NCBI GenBank assembly: GCA_944387865.1
Contig: CALXGN010000007.1
Span: 27,722-91,721 of the forward strand
DNA length: 64,000 nt
Reading direction: 5' to 3'
From: Scatomorpha stercorigallinarum
GTDB lineage: Bacteria; Bacillota; Clostridia; Oscillospirales; Oscillospiraceae
Positions 24,196 through 31,937 of this stretch are shown here, piece after piece. Numbering within the stretch: the first letter of the stretch is position 1; every line of letters starts with the position of its first letter. A program made the position numbers and the translations under genes. The notes below the pieces were generated by a model. It did not search any database, was not told where the DNA came from, and saw only the letters and a program-made list of their open reading frames with translations.

Positions 24196-24235
24196 ATATG
24201 CAGTATTTGCCGCGAAAGCGGTGAATACTGCATAT
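24196..24235. repeat. long near-perfect inverted repeat after larE
   Basis: ATATGCAGTATT, a 2x2 TG mismatch, CCGC, GAAA loop, GCGG, mismatch, AATACTGCATAT: 16 paired bases with a GNRA tetraloop. On the plus strand no T run follows, so it could stabilise the larE mRNA end or terminate weakly; on the minus strand it is followed by TTTTA. It stands 27 bases after larE. Confidence 0.7.
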
Positions 24236-24285
24236 TGTGCATATTGGGGAACGCTCAATAACTCATCTTTTTCTGCGCGTTTATC

Positions 24286-24314
24286 TTGACAATAACATGA
24301 GGTTATTGTATAAT
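24286..24314 (+). promoter_or_regulatory. consensus promoter with palindromic operator, kdgT-larA
   Basis: Full-consensus TTGACA (24286-24291), 17-base spacer, TATAAT (24309-24314). A perfect inverted repeat ACAATAAC-ATGAG-GTTATTGT (24289-24309) fills the spacer and touches both hexamers, so a bound dimer would block RNA polymerase. This is a strong candidate operator for the acid-sugar locus; the regulator is not adjacent. Confidence 0.85.
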
Positions 24315-24484
24315 TTTCAACACGGACAGCTCCAAAATGAGATAGGAACTGTGAAAAATGGCAGTAAAACTGCCAGAAAATTGCATTTCTAACTGGCAAA
24401 GGAGGTGTAGTTTTCCCGGAAACGAGAGGGGTTTCCGGTATATTTCGCAGATTAAAACACTACTTTGAGGAGGAAAAGGAAGAA
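24315..24484 (+). promoter_or_regulatory. structured 5' leader of kdgT-larA mRNA
   Basis: About 160 bases without an ORF. Hairpin A: GGCAGT-AAA-ACTGCC (24360-24374). Hairpin B: TGCCAG (24371-24376) with CTGGCA (24393-24398), which uses the same TGCC and so excludes A. Hairpin C: CCGGAAAC/GTTTCCGG (24416-24438). An AGGAGG-like GGAGGTG at 24401 is not followed by a start codon. Mutually exclusive stems suggest a switch, but I match it to no known riboswitch class. Confidence 0.45.
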
Positions 24485-25465
24485 ATGAAGATCCTTAAGA
24501 CGGTAAAGAAGATCCCCGGCGGCCTGATGGTCATACCCCTGCTGCTGGGCGCGGCGTTCAACACCTGGCTGCCCGAGGCCATCACCCTCGGCGGCGACGG
24601 CACCTTCACCACCTATCTGTGGAAGAGCGGCGCCATGCCCATCCTGGCTGCCTTCCTGTTCTGCAACGGCGCCCAGATAAACGTCAAGTCCGCCGGTATA
24701 CCCCTGGCCAAGGGCGTCATCCTGACGGTCATCAAATTCGTCATCGGTGCTGCCATCGGCATCATCGTTAACCAGCTTGTCGGCCCCGAAGGCATCTGGG
24801 GCATTACCCCGCTGGCCTTTATCGGCGCCATCACCAACTCCAACGGCGGCCTCTATGCCGCCCTGTCCGGCGAGTTCGGCGACTCCACTGACGTCGGCGC
24901 TGTCTCCATCCTCTCCATCAACGACGGCCCGTTCCTGACCATGGTCGCCATGGGCGTTGGCGGCATTGCCGACATCCCCTTCATGGTCCTGGTCGGCTGC
25001 GTGGCCCCCATCGCCGTGGGCTGCATCCTGGGCAACCTCGACGAGGACATCCGCGAGTTCTGCGCCCCCGGCGCTACCATGCTGATCCCCTTCTTCGCGT
25101 TCCCCCTCGGCGCCGGCCTCAACTTTGGCCAGCTGCTGCAGGCGGGCATCCCGGGCATCTTCCTCGGCGTTATCTGCTGCATCCTCACCGGCGGCGCCGG
25201 CTACCTCTGCATGCGCCTCATCAAGAGCAAGCACCCCGAGTGCGGCGGCGCCATCGGCACCACCGCCGGCAACGCTGCCGGCACTCCGCAGTCCCTTGCG
25301 GATGCTGATACCTCCCTCAGCCCCTACGTCACTGCCGCCACGGCCCAGATGGCCGCGAGCTGCATCGTGACCGCCATCCTCTGCCCGATCTTCGTCAACT
25401 TCCTGCACAGGTACGAAGTCAAGCGTCAGGCCAAGGTGGCCGCCAAGAAGGCCGGCAAGGCCTGA
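24485..25465 (+). CDS. KdgT-family sugar-acid permease
   Basis: 326 residues with about ten membrane segments, matching the 2-keto-3-deoxygluconate permease family (H+ symport). MKILKTVKKIPGGLMVIPLLLGA at the N-terminus, the AFIGAITNSNGGLYAAL loop, and GTTAGNAAGTPQSLADADTS are family signatures. The substrate here is probably a sugar acid related to the downstream enzymes, not necessarily KDG. The start follows GAGGAGG. Codon use is strongly biased to GCC, ATC, CTG and CGC, suggesting high expression. First gene after the palindromic promoter. Confidence 0.9.
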   Translation: MKILKTVKKIPGGLMVIPLLLGAAFNTWLPEAITLGGDGTFTTYLWKSGAMPILAAFLFCNGAQINVKSAGIPLAKGVILTVIKFVIGAAIGIIVNQLVGPEGIWGITPLAFIGAITNSNGGLYAALSGEFGDSTDVGAVSILSINDGPFLTMVAMGVGGIADIPFMVLVGCVAPIAVGCILGNLDEDIREFCAPGATMLIPFFAFPLGAGLNFGQLLQAGIPGIFLGVICCILTGGAGYLCMRLIKSKHPECGGAIGTTAGNAAGTPQSLADADTSLSPYVTAATAQMAASCIVTAILCPIFVNFLHRYEVKRQAKVAAKKAGKA

Positions 25466-25483
25466 GCTACATAAAAACCATCA

Positions 25484-25509
25484 GGGCAGGCGGTTTTTGC
25501 CACCTGCCC
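25484..25509 (+). repeat. intercistronic stem-loop between kdgT and larA
   Basis: GGGCAGG(C)GG against CC(A)CCTGCCC around a T-rich loop, with no following T run. It probably sets relative mRNA stability of the two genes and is not a terminator. Confidence 0.4.
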
Positions 25510-25557
25510 AGTGGCATGTAAGGACACAACCAATTTATATATCTGGAGGTAGTTAAA

Positions 25558-26841
25558 ATGCCTGTAGTTAAATTCCCGTACGGCAAGGATTTTCTGAGCC
25601 TTGACATTCCCGAGAGCCGCTTTGCCGGCGTGATGGAGAGCCACATGCACGAGTACAAGCCCGCCGGCACCCCCGACGAGCTCGTCCGCGCCGCCATGGC
25701 CAACCCCATCGGCACCCCGACCCTGGCCGTCATGGCCGAGGGCAAGAAGAAGGTCGTCATCATCTGCTCCGACCACACCCGCCCGGTGCCCAGCAAGGTC
25801 ATCATCCCCCCGATGCTGGAGGAGATCCGCAAGGGCAGCCCCGACGCCGACATCACCCTGCTGATCGCCACCGGCTGCCACCGCGAGACCACCAAGGAAG
25901 AGCTCATCAACAAGTTTGGTGAGGACATTGTCGCCAACGAGAAGATAGTCGTCCACGACTGCGACGACACCGACAACCTCGTCTACATCGGCAAGCTGCC
26001 CAGCGGCGGCGACCTGATCGTCAACAAGCTGGCCGTCGAGGCCGACCTGCTGGTGGCCGAGGGCTTCATCGAGCCCCACTTCTTCGCGGGCTTCTCCGGC
26101 GGCCGCAAGAGCATCCTGCCCGGCATCGCCTCCCGCAAGACCGTTGTTTATAACCACAACGGCAAGTTCATCGACGATCCGCACAGCCGCACCGGCATAG
26201 TGGACGGCAACCCCATCCACAACGATATGCTGTATGCCGCCCGCGCCGCGCACCTGGCCTATATCGTCAACGTCATCAACGACTCCAACAAGACCCCGAT
26301 TTACGCCGTCGCCGGCGACGTCGACCTGGCCCACCGTGTCGGCCGCGAGTTCCTGAGCAGCCAGTGCCAGGTGCCCGCCAACATGAGCGACATCGTCATC
26401 TCCACCAACGGCGGCTATCCGCTGGACCAGAACATCTACCAGTCCGTCAAGGGCATGACCGCGGCCGAGGCCACCGTTAAAGAGGGCGGCGTCATCATCA
26501 TGCTCAGCAAGTGCAACGACGGCCACGGCGGCAAGGTGTTCTACGAGACCTTCCGCGACGAGAAGAACCTGCAGCGCATGATGGATACCTTCATCGCCAC
26601 CCCGCCCACCGAGACCATCATCGACCAGTGGCAGAGCCAGATCTTCGCCCGCCTGCTGATGCGCGCCACCGTCGTCTTCGTCTCCGACGCCCCGGACGAC
26701 ATGGTCGCCGACCTGCACATGGTGCCCGCCCACTCCATGGATGAGGCCCTGGCCAAGGCCGACGAGATCCTCGCCGCCAAGGGCATCAAGGACGGCTCCA
26801 TCCTCTCCATCCCCGACGGCGTGTCCGTCATGGTGGTGTGA
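25558..26841 (+). CDS. larA: LarA-family nickel-dependent 2-hydroxyacid racemase/epimerase
   Basis: 427 residues. Every catalytic position I remember from L. plantarum LarA is found at the same number: D72 and R75 (SDHTRPVP), H108 (ATGCHRE), H174 (EPHFFAGFSGGRK), K184 (attaches the nickel-pincer nucleotide), H200 (Ni ligand), Q295 and K298 (YQSVKG). The cofactor enzymes LarE, LarB and LarC are all encoded nearby, so it should be a functional holoenzyme. LarA homologs act on lactate, malate, gluconate and other 2-hydroxyacids. The neighbours (permease, four-carbon acid kinase, PdxA2, UxaA-type dehydratase) argue against lactate and for a sugar acid. It has a strong ribosome site (GGAGGT) and highly biased codons. 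Confidence 0.9.
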   Translation: MPVVKFPYGKDFLSLDIPESRFAGVMESHMHEYKPAGTPDELVRAAMANPIGTPTLAVMAEGKKKVVIICSDHTRPVPSKVIIPPMLEEIRKGSPDADITLLIATGCHRETTKEELINKFGEDIVANEKIVVHDCDDTDNLVYIGKLPSGGDLIVNKLAVEADLLVAEGFIEPHFFAGFSGGRKSILPGIASRKTVVYNHNGKFIDDPHSRTGIVDGNPIHNDMLYAARAAHLAYIVNVINDSNKTPIYAVAGDVDLAHRVGREFLSSQCQVPANMSDIVISTNGGYPLDQNIYQSVKGMTAAEATVKEGGVIIMLSKCNDGHGGKVFYETFRDEKNLQRMMDTFIATPPTETIIDQWQSQIFARLLMRATVVFVSDAPDDMVADLHMVPAHSMDEALAKADEILAAKGIKDGSILSIPDGVSVMVV

Positions 26842-26874
26842 TCGCGCGTCCTAACTGACCCGGCATGACCAGCA

Positions 26875-26907
26875 GCGCCGGCCCCGCCGGGGCCGGCGCT
26901 TTCTTTA
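26875..26907 (+). terminator. internal terminator between larA and glycerate kinase
   Basis: Perfect 11-bp stem GCGCCGGCCCC/GGGGCCGGCGC with a 3-base loop followed by TTTCTTTAT. No promoter is obvious after it, so read-through probably expresses the downstream catabolic and cofactor genes at a lower level than kdgT-larA. Confidence 0.8.
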
Positions 26908-26960
26908 TACAGCCGCACGGCTGTTTTTGCAAGAAAAGTAAGCAAGCGGAGGTTTTTGCA

Positions 26961-28097
26961 TTGAAAAAAGCGGTTCTTATACCCGATTCCTTTAAGGGCA
27001 CCATGTCTTCCACCCGCGTTTGCCAGCTCATAGCTGAGCGCATCGAGAAGATATTCCCCGGCTGCGCCGTGCAGTCCATCCCCGTCGCCGACGGCGGCGA
27101 GGGCAGCGTGGACGCCTTCCTCACCGCCGTTGGCGGCGACAAGGTGACCAAGACCGTCACCGGCCCCTGGTTCGAGCAGTGCGAGGGCTACTACGGGCTG
27201 ATCGACGGCGGCGCCACCGCCGTGCTGGAGATGGCCGCGGCCGCCGGGCTGCCGATGGTGGGTGACCACAAGGATCCCAGCGGCACCACCACCTTCGGTG
27301 TGGGCGAGCTGATCGCCGACGCCGCGCGCTCCGGCGCCAGGCGGCTGGTCGTCGGGCTGGGCGGCAGCGCCACCAACGACGGCGGCTGCGGCGCGGCCGC
27401 TGCCGCGGGCGTCAGGTTCTACAACGCCGCGGGCGAGAGCTTCGTGCCCGTGGGCGGCACGCTGAAGGACATAGAGCGCATCGACATGTCCAGCCGCGAC
27501 CCGGCGCTGAACAGCGTGGAGATCGTCACCATGTGCGACATAGACAACCCCATGTACGGCAAGACCGGCGCGGCCTACATCTTCGGGCCCCAGAAGGGCG
27601 CCGACCCGGCGATGGTCGAGTCGCTCGACCAGGGGCTGAGGCATCTGGCCGAGGTCATCAAGCGCGATGTGGGCGTGGACGTCGCCGAGATCCCCGGCGC
27701 GGGCGCCGCGGGCGCTATGGGCGCCGGCATGGTCGCCTTCTTCGGCTCCCGGCTGCAGATGGGCATCGAGACCGTGCTCGACACCGTGGGCTTCGACGAG
27801 GCCATCAAGGATGCCGACGTAATTTTCACCGGCGAGGGCAAGATCGACTCCCAGAGCCTGCGCGGCAAGGTCGTCATCGGCGTGGCGCGCCGCGCGGTGA
27901 AGCAGGCGAAGCCCGTCGTTGCCATCGTCGGCGGCGCGGACTACGACGTTGACGCCGCCTACGGCGAGGGCGTGACGGCCATCTTCCCGATCAACCGCCT
28001 GCCGCAGGACTTCTCCGTGCTCAAGGAGCATTCCGAGGAGAACCTGGCCTTCACGGCGGAGAACGTGCTGCGCACCATGCGCATGGCGGGGATGTGA
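26961..28097 (+). CDS. garK: glycerate 2-kinase (GarK/GlxK class)
   Basis: 378 residues from TTG (26961) with GGAGG eight bases upstream; the longer frame back to 26865 would be read through the terminator stem. Class II glycerate kinase signatures: IPDSFKGTMSS at the start, PVADGGEGSVDAF, GLGGSATNDGGCG and FTGEGKIDSQSLRGKV. It phosphorylates D-glycerate to 2-phosphoglycerate using ATP, the usual end step of hexarate and tetronate catabolism. It implies that glycerate is a product or side substrate of this pathway. Confidence 0.92.
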   Translation: MKKAVLIPDSFKGTMSSTRVCQLIAERIEKIFPGCAVQSIPVADGGEGSVDAFLTAVGGDKVTKTVTGPWFEQCEGYYGLIDGGATAVLEMAAAAGLPMVGDHKDPSGTTTFGVGELIADAARSGARRLVVGLGGSATNDGGCGAAAAAGVRFYNAAGESFVPVGGTLKDIERIDMSSRDPALNSVEIVTMCDIDNPMYGKTGAAYIFGPQKGADPAMVESLDQGLRHLAEVIKRDVGVDVAEIPGAGAAGAMGAGMVAFFGSRLQMGIETVLDTVGFDEAIKDADVIFTGEGKIDSQSLRGKVVIGVARRAVKQAKPVVAIVGGADYDVDAAYGEGVTAIFPINRLPQDFSVLKEHSEENLAFTAENVLRTMRMAGM

Positions 28098-28105
28098 GGC
28101 GCGAA

Positions 28106-29134
28106 ATGAAGCCTATCCTTGCCATCACCATGGGCGACCCGGCGGGCGTCGGGCCGGAGATATCTGTCAAGGCCCTCGCCAAGAGCGAGGTATATGAGTA
28201 CTGCCGCCCGCTCGTCGTGGGCTCGCCGTACATAATGGAGCGCGCCGCCGGCTTCACCGGCAGGAGCGACATAAGAATCAACGAGATTAAGTCCGTGGCA
28301 GACGCGAAGTTCGAATTCGGCACTATAGACGTCATAGACCCGGGCCTTGAGGGCATGGATAAGGTCGTCCCCGGCAAGATAAGCGCCGAAGCGGGCGATG
28401 CGGCCTTCAAGTGCGTCGTTAAGGCCATCGAGCTCGCCATGGCCAAAGAGGTGGACGGCACGGTGACCAACCCGCTGAACAAGGAGGCCATCAACCTCGC
28501 CGGGCACCACTTCTCCGGGCACACGGAGATCTACGCGCACTACACCAACACCAAGAAGTACACCATGATGCTCGTGCATGAGAACATGCGCGTCGTCCAC
28601 GTCTCCACGCACGTCTCGCTGCGCGAGGCCTGCGACAGGGTGAAAAAGGAGCGCGTGCTCGACTGCATCCGCATGGCGGCGGACGCCTGCCGCAAGCTGG
28701 GCATTGAAGACCCGCGCGTGGGCGTGGCCGGGCTCAACCCGCACTGCGGCGAGAACGGCATGTTCGGCCGCGAGGACCTGGACGAGATCGCCCCGGCGGT
28801 GGAGGCCGCCAAGGCGGAGGGCATCGACTGCACCGGCCCCGTGGCGCCCGACACCGTGTTCAGCAAGCTGCGCGGCGGCTGGTTCGACGTGGTCGTGGCC
28901 ATGTACCACGACCAGGGGCACATACCGATGAAGGTCGTGGGCTTCGTCTATGACCAGGAGAAGAAGGAATGGGGCGCCGTGGCGGGCGTGAATATCACCT
29001 GCGGGCTGCCCATCATCCGCGTCAGCGTTGACCACGGCACGGCCATGGGCCACGCGGGACACGGCAACGCCAGCGAGCTGAGCCTGATAAACTCCATCGA
29101 GTGCGCCACTCAGTTCGCGCTGCACTGGGAGTGA
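28106..29134 (+). CDS. PdxA-family dehydrogenase, PdxA2-like (4-phosphotetronate oxidation)
   Basis: 342 residues from ATG 28106 with GAGG six bases upstream. PdxA family: MGDPAGVGPEI, SGHTEIYA, HVSLREA, GLNPHCGENG, MYHDQGHIPMK and VDHGTA supply the NAD site and the three metal-binding His. The gene sits beside a DUF1537 kinase and away from any vitamin B6 genes, as in the D-threonate/D-erythronate pathways, where PdxA2 oxidises the 4-phosphorylated acid at C3 with decarboxylation to dihydroxyacetone phosphate. I therefore prefer that role over pyridoxine synthesis. Nine bases separate it from garK. Confidence 0.88.
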   Translation: MKPILAITMGDPAGVGPEISVKALAKSEVYEYCRPLVVGSPYIMERAAGFTGRSDIRINEIKSVADAKFEFGTIDVIDPGLEGMDKVVPGKISAEAGDAAFKCVVKAIELAMAKEVDGTVTNPLNKEAINLAGHHFSGHTEIYAHYTNTKKYTMMLVHENMRVVHVSTHVSLREACDRVKKERVLDCIRMAADACRKLGIEDPRVGVAGLNPHCGENGMFGREDLDEIAPAVEAAKAEGIDCTGPVAPDTVFSKLRGGWFDVVVAMYHDQGHIPMKVVGFVYDQEKKEWGAVAGVNITCGLPIIRVSVDHGTAMGHAGHGNASELSLINSIECATQFALHWE

Positions 29135-29138
29135 TCAA

Positions 29139-30353
29139 ATGGACAGATATCTGATAATAGCCGACGATTTCACCGGCGCCAACGACACGGGCGTGCAGCT
29201 GCGCCGCCGGGGGCTGCCCACGAGCGTCATCTTCGCGGGCAAGAAGCTGCCGGAGGGCGACTGCGTGGTGATAGACACCGAGAGCCGCGGCGTTTCCCCC
29301 GAGGAGGCGGCCGAGGCCGTGACGCTCGCCTGCGCGGAGGTCAACTTTGACGACTATAAGTACGTCATCAAGAAGGTGGACTCCACCCTGCGCGGCAACA
29401 TCGCCGCCGAGGTGGCCGCCATGGACGCGGCCTATAAGCCGGAGCTCATCATTTTCATGCCCGCGCTGCCCGCGCTGGGCCGCACCACCGAAAACGGCGT
29501 CCACTGCCTGAAGGGCGTGCCCCTGACGGAAACGGAGCTCGCCAAGGACCCCAAGAACCCCGTCCGCGAGGACAACATCAACAAACTGCTGGCCGCGGCC
29601 TATACGGAGAGCGTCACGCACGTCTCGCTCGGCGAGATACGCAACGGATTCGCCATCGGGGGCGGGCGCGTCTTTACCTTCGACAGCGTCTCCGACCAGG
29701 ACATGCAGGCCGTCATCGCGGCTGCCAAGGCCACGGGCAAGCGCGCGCTCTATATCGGCACGGCCGCCATGGCCGACAACATCATGGCCCTGGAGAGCAC
29801 GGTGCCGCCCGTGATGGGCGTCATCGCCAGCGTCAGCGACGTATCCGGCGGGCAGGTGCGCGCGGCGGAGGCCGCGGGCGTCAAGAGCGTGGTCGTGCCC
29901 TTCCACGAGATACTCTCCGGCGCCAAGGGGCAGGCCGAGTATGTGAACGCCACCGTGGAGAGCCTGAAGGCCGGGCATGACACCATGCTCGTCAGCAGCA
30001 GCACGCTCAGCCGCAGCGAGCTCGACGCCGCCAGGGCGGAGGGCGAGCGCCAGGGCATGAGCCTGCCGCAGGTGAGCGACTATGTGCGCTTCACGATGGG
30101 CGAGATGGCCGCCGCCGTGCTCGGCGAGTGCGCCGTCAGCGGCGTGTTCGTAACGGGCGGCGACACGGCCCTGGGCCTGCTGGAGAGCCTGGGCGCGGAC
30201 GGCTCGGAGATACTCTCCGAGGTCAGCGTGGGCATACCCATGATGCGCCTTATCGGCGGCAAGGCCGCTGGCGTGAAGATGGTCACCAAAGCGGGCGCTT
30301 TCGGCACGCCGGACGCCATCAACAACGCCTTCCGCAAGCTCAAGGAAGCCTGA
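29139..30353 (+). CDS. four-carbon acid sugar kinase (DUF1537/OtnK-DtnK family)
   Basis: 404 residues. N-terminal DUF1537 domain: YLIIADDFTGANDTGVQL and the KKVDSTLRGNIAAEVAAM active-site loop; C-terminal NBD domain ends with VFVTGGDTALGLL...GVPM-like GIPMMRLIGG and VTKAGAFG. Family members phosphorylate D-threonate, D-erythronate or 3-oxo-tetronate at O4 with ATP. Paired directly with a PdxA-like enzyme (4 bases apart), the DtnK-PdxA2 pair is the best match: D-threonate to 4-phospho-D-threonate to DHAP and CO2. Confidence 0.9.
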   Translation: MDRYLIIADDFTGANDTGVQLRRRGLPTSVIFAGKKLPEGDCVVIDTESRGVSPEEAAEAVTLACAEVNFDDYKYVIKKVDSTLRGNIAAEVAAMDAAYKPELIIFMPALPALGRTTENGVHCLKGVPLTETELAKDPKNPVREDNINKLLAAAYTESVTHVSLGEIRNGFAIGGGRVFTFDSVSDQDMQAVIAAAKATGKRALYIGTAAMADNIMALESTVPPVMGVIASVSDVSGGQVRAAEAAGVKSVVVPFHEILSGAKGQAEYVNATVESLKAGHDTMLVSSSTLSRSELDAARAEGERQGMSLPQVSDYVRFTMGEMAAAVLGECAVSGVFVTGGDTALGLLESLGADGSEILSEVSVGIPMMRLIGGKAAGVKMVTKAGAFGTPDAINNAFRKLKEA

Positions 30354-30366
30354 AATAAAGAGTGAG

Positions 30367-30390
30367 GCCGGGCCGCCGACGCGGCCCGGC
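30367..30390 (+). repeat. hairpin between the kinase and the UxaA-type genes
   Basis: Perfect 10-bp stem GCCGGGCCGC/GCGGCCCGGC with CGAC loop and no T run, 5 bases before the ribosome site of the next gene. It may be an mRNA-processing or stability element. Confidence 0.5.
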
Positions 30391-30404
30391 GGAAAGGAAA
30401 GCAA

Positions 30405-30698
30405 ATGAGCACTATTCACGCGGTCCATATCGACGACAAGGACTCCTGCGTCACCGTCACCGAGCCCGTCAAGGCCGGGGACACCGTGGAGTACCATCTG
30501 GCGGACGGCACGGTGGAGACCGTCACCGCCCTGGGCGACTCGCCCATCTATCACAAGATCGCCATCGTGGACGTGCCGGAGGGCGGGTTCGTCTACAAGT
30601 ACGGCCAGAAGATCGGCATAGCCAGCTGCGATATCAAAAAGGGCGACTACGTCCACACCCACAATCTGAAGCCCGTCGGGCACCTGCAGGAGGCGTGA
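30405..30698 (+). CDS. UxaA-family dehydratase, small (SAF-domain) subunit
   Basis: 97 residues. One SAF-like beta domain: HIDDKDSCVTV at the start and PIYHKIAIVDVPEGGFVYKYGQKIGIA, the conserved 'HK.A..dI..G..V.KYG..IG.A' pattern of the N-terminal domain of altronate/galactarate dehydratases and of SuyA. In UxaA it is fused to the large domain; here it is a separate gene, two bases before it. The SAF domain probably closes over the substrate. GGAAAGGAAAG precedes the ATG. Confidence 0.88.
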   Translation: MSTIHAVHIDDKDSCVTVTEPVKAGDTVEYHLADGTVETVTALGDSPIYHKIAIVDVPEGGFVYKYGQKIGIASCDIKKGDYVHTHNLKPVGHLQEA

Positions 30699-30700
30699 AC

Positions 30701-31873
30701 ATGGATAAGACCACTTTTATGGGCTATAAGCGCCCCTACGGCCGCGTCGGCATCCGCAACCACGTCGTGGTCATGCCCGGCGTCAACTGCGCGGAGATCG
30801 CCGCCAGGCGCATCGCGGAGAGCTGCAAGGGCTCCACGCTGCTCACCAACCCCTACGGCTGCGTGCAGAGCCAGGGCGACACGCAGATCACGCTGAAGAT
30901 ACTCGCCGGCCTGCTCGCCAACCCCAACGTCCACAGCGTGCTCATCGTCGGCCTCGGCTGCGAGACCATGCAGAAGGACATGTACCTCAACGCCGTGGAG
31001 GAGCGCTCCCCCGGCAAGCGCGTGGAGTACATCACCATCCAGCAGTGCGGCGGAATCGGCCGCACGGTGGCCAGGGGCATCTCCATCGTCCAGGAGCTGA
31101 TGGCGGAGGCCGAAAAGTGCAAGCGCGAGCCCTGTCCCATCGGCGAGCTGATGCTGGGCCTGGAGTGCGGCGGCAGCGACCCCACCAGCGGCATCTGCGC
31201 CAACGTGGCGCTGGGCATCGTCTCCGACCGGCTGGTCGATATGGGCGGCAGCAGCGTCATCAGCGAGACCAGCGAGGCCATCGGCGCCGAGCACATCCTC
31301 AAGGCCCGCGGCGCCACGCCGGAGATCGGCCAGAAGATCTATGACACCATCAAGTGGAAGGACGACGCCTACCGCGAGATGGGCGAGGACATCCGCAACT
31401 CCAACCCGACGCCGGGCAACATCCGCTCCGGCCTCACCACGCTGGAGGAGAAGAGCCTGGGCTGCATCAACAAGAGCGGCACGCGGCCCTTCACCGGCTG
31501 CTACGCCTATGGCGAGATGATCACCACCCGCGGCCCCGCCTTCCTGGAGACCGGCGCTTACGACCCACTCTCCACCATCGGCGAGCTGGCCAGCGGCTGC
31601 CAGACCGTGGCCTTCACCACCGGCATGGGCAACCCGATGGGCTGCGCCGTGGGCCCGGTGATAAAGATCACCGGCAACCACCAGACCTATGAGTGGATGA
31701 ACGACCTGCTCGATTTCGACTGCAGCGCCAGCCTGCGCGGCGAAAAGAGCCACGCCCAGGTGGCGGACGAGCTCTTCGACCTCATAATCGACGTCTGCGA
31801 GGGCAAGCTGACCAAGGCGGAGATCAACGGCTCCGACATCAACACCATCGACCACTACAATATGCTCTGCTGA
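30701..31873 (+). CDS. UxaA-family dehydratase, large subunit
   Basis: 390 residues. GYKRPYGRVGIRNHVVVMPGVNCA at the start, GLGCE, QQCGGI, GLECGGSDPTSGICAN and the C-terminal TTGMGNPMGC...PVIKITGN are the conserved blocks of UxaA/GarD/SuyB proteins. Members eliminate water from altronate or galactarate, or sulfite from sulfolactate (SuyB). The split SAF/large arrangement is like SuyAB and also like many uncharacterised clostridial pairs. In this locus I favour dehydration of a sugar acid to a 2-keto-3-deoxy acid, but sulfolactate cannot be excluded. AGGAGG lies 7 bases before the ATG. Confidence 0.88.
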   Translation: MDKTTFMGYKRPYGRVGIRNHVVVMPGVNCAEIAARRIAESCKGSTLLTNPYGCVQSQGDTQITLKILAGLLANPNVHSVLIVGLGCETMQKDMYLNAVEERSPGKRVEYITIQQCGGIGRTVARGISIVQELMAEAEKCKREPCPIGELMLGLECGGSDPTSGICANVALGIVSDRLVDMGGSSVISETSEAIGAEHILKARGATPEIGQKIYDTIKWKDDAYREMGEDIRNSNPTPGNIRSGLTTLEEKSLGCINKSGTRPFTGCYAYGEMITTRGPAFLETGAYDPLSTIGELASGCQTVAFTTGMGNPMGCAVGPVIKITGNHQTYEWMNDLLDFDCSASLRGEKSHAQVADELFDLIIDVCEGKLTKAEINGSDINTIDHYNMLC

Positions 31874-31890
31874 GGGCATGGAAAAATGCG

Positions 31891-31927
31891 AGGGCCGCCC
31901 CGCGCGGGCGGCCCTTTGCGGGTTTTT
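31891..31927 (+). terminator. intrinsic terminator between the dehydratase and larB
   Basis: Perfect 10-bp stem AGGGCCGCCC/GGGCGGCCCT, 5-base loop, then TTGCGGGTTTTT. The T run is interrupted, so partial read-through into larB-larC is expected. Confidence 0.6.
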
Positions 31928-31937
31928 GAGGTATGCT

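Noticed and set aside
24170..24484. A leader peptide or a known riboswitch (nickel/cobalt, fluoride, glycine types considered)
   Set aside because: The GGAGGTG at 24401 has no start codon and the stems match no class I know, so I list the region only as a structured leader.
26541..28031. Long open frames antisense to the larA-garK-pdxA2 genes, and similar antisense frames at 5708-7141, 9377-10630, 12231-13451 and 27959-29125
   Set aside because: They lie opposite well-supported genes, have biased composition rich in Ala, Arg, Gly and His, and lack ribosome sites and motifs. High GC content suppresses stop codons in these frames.
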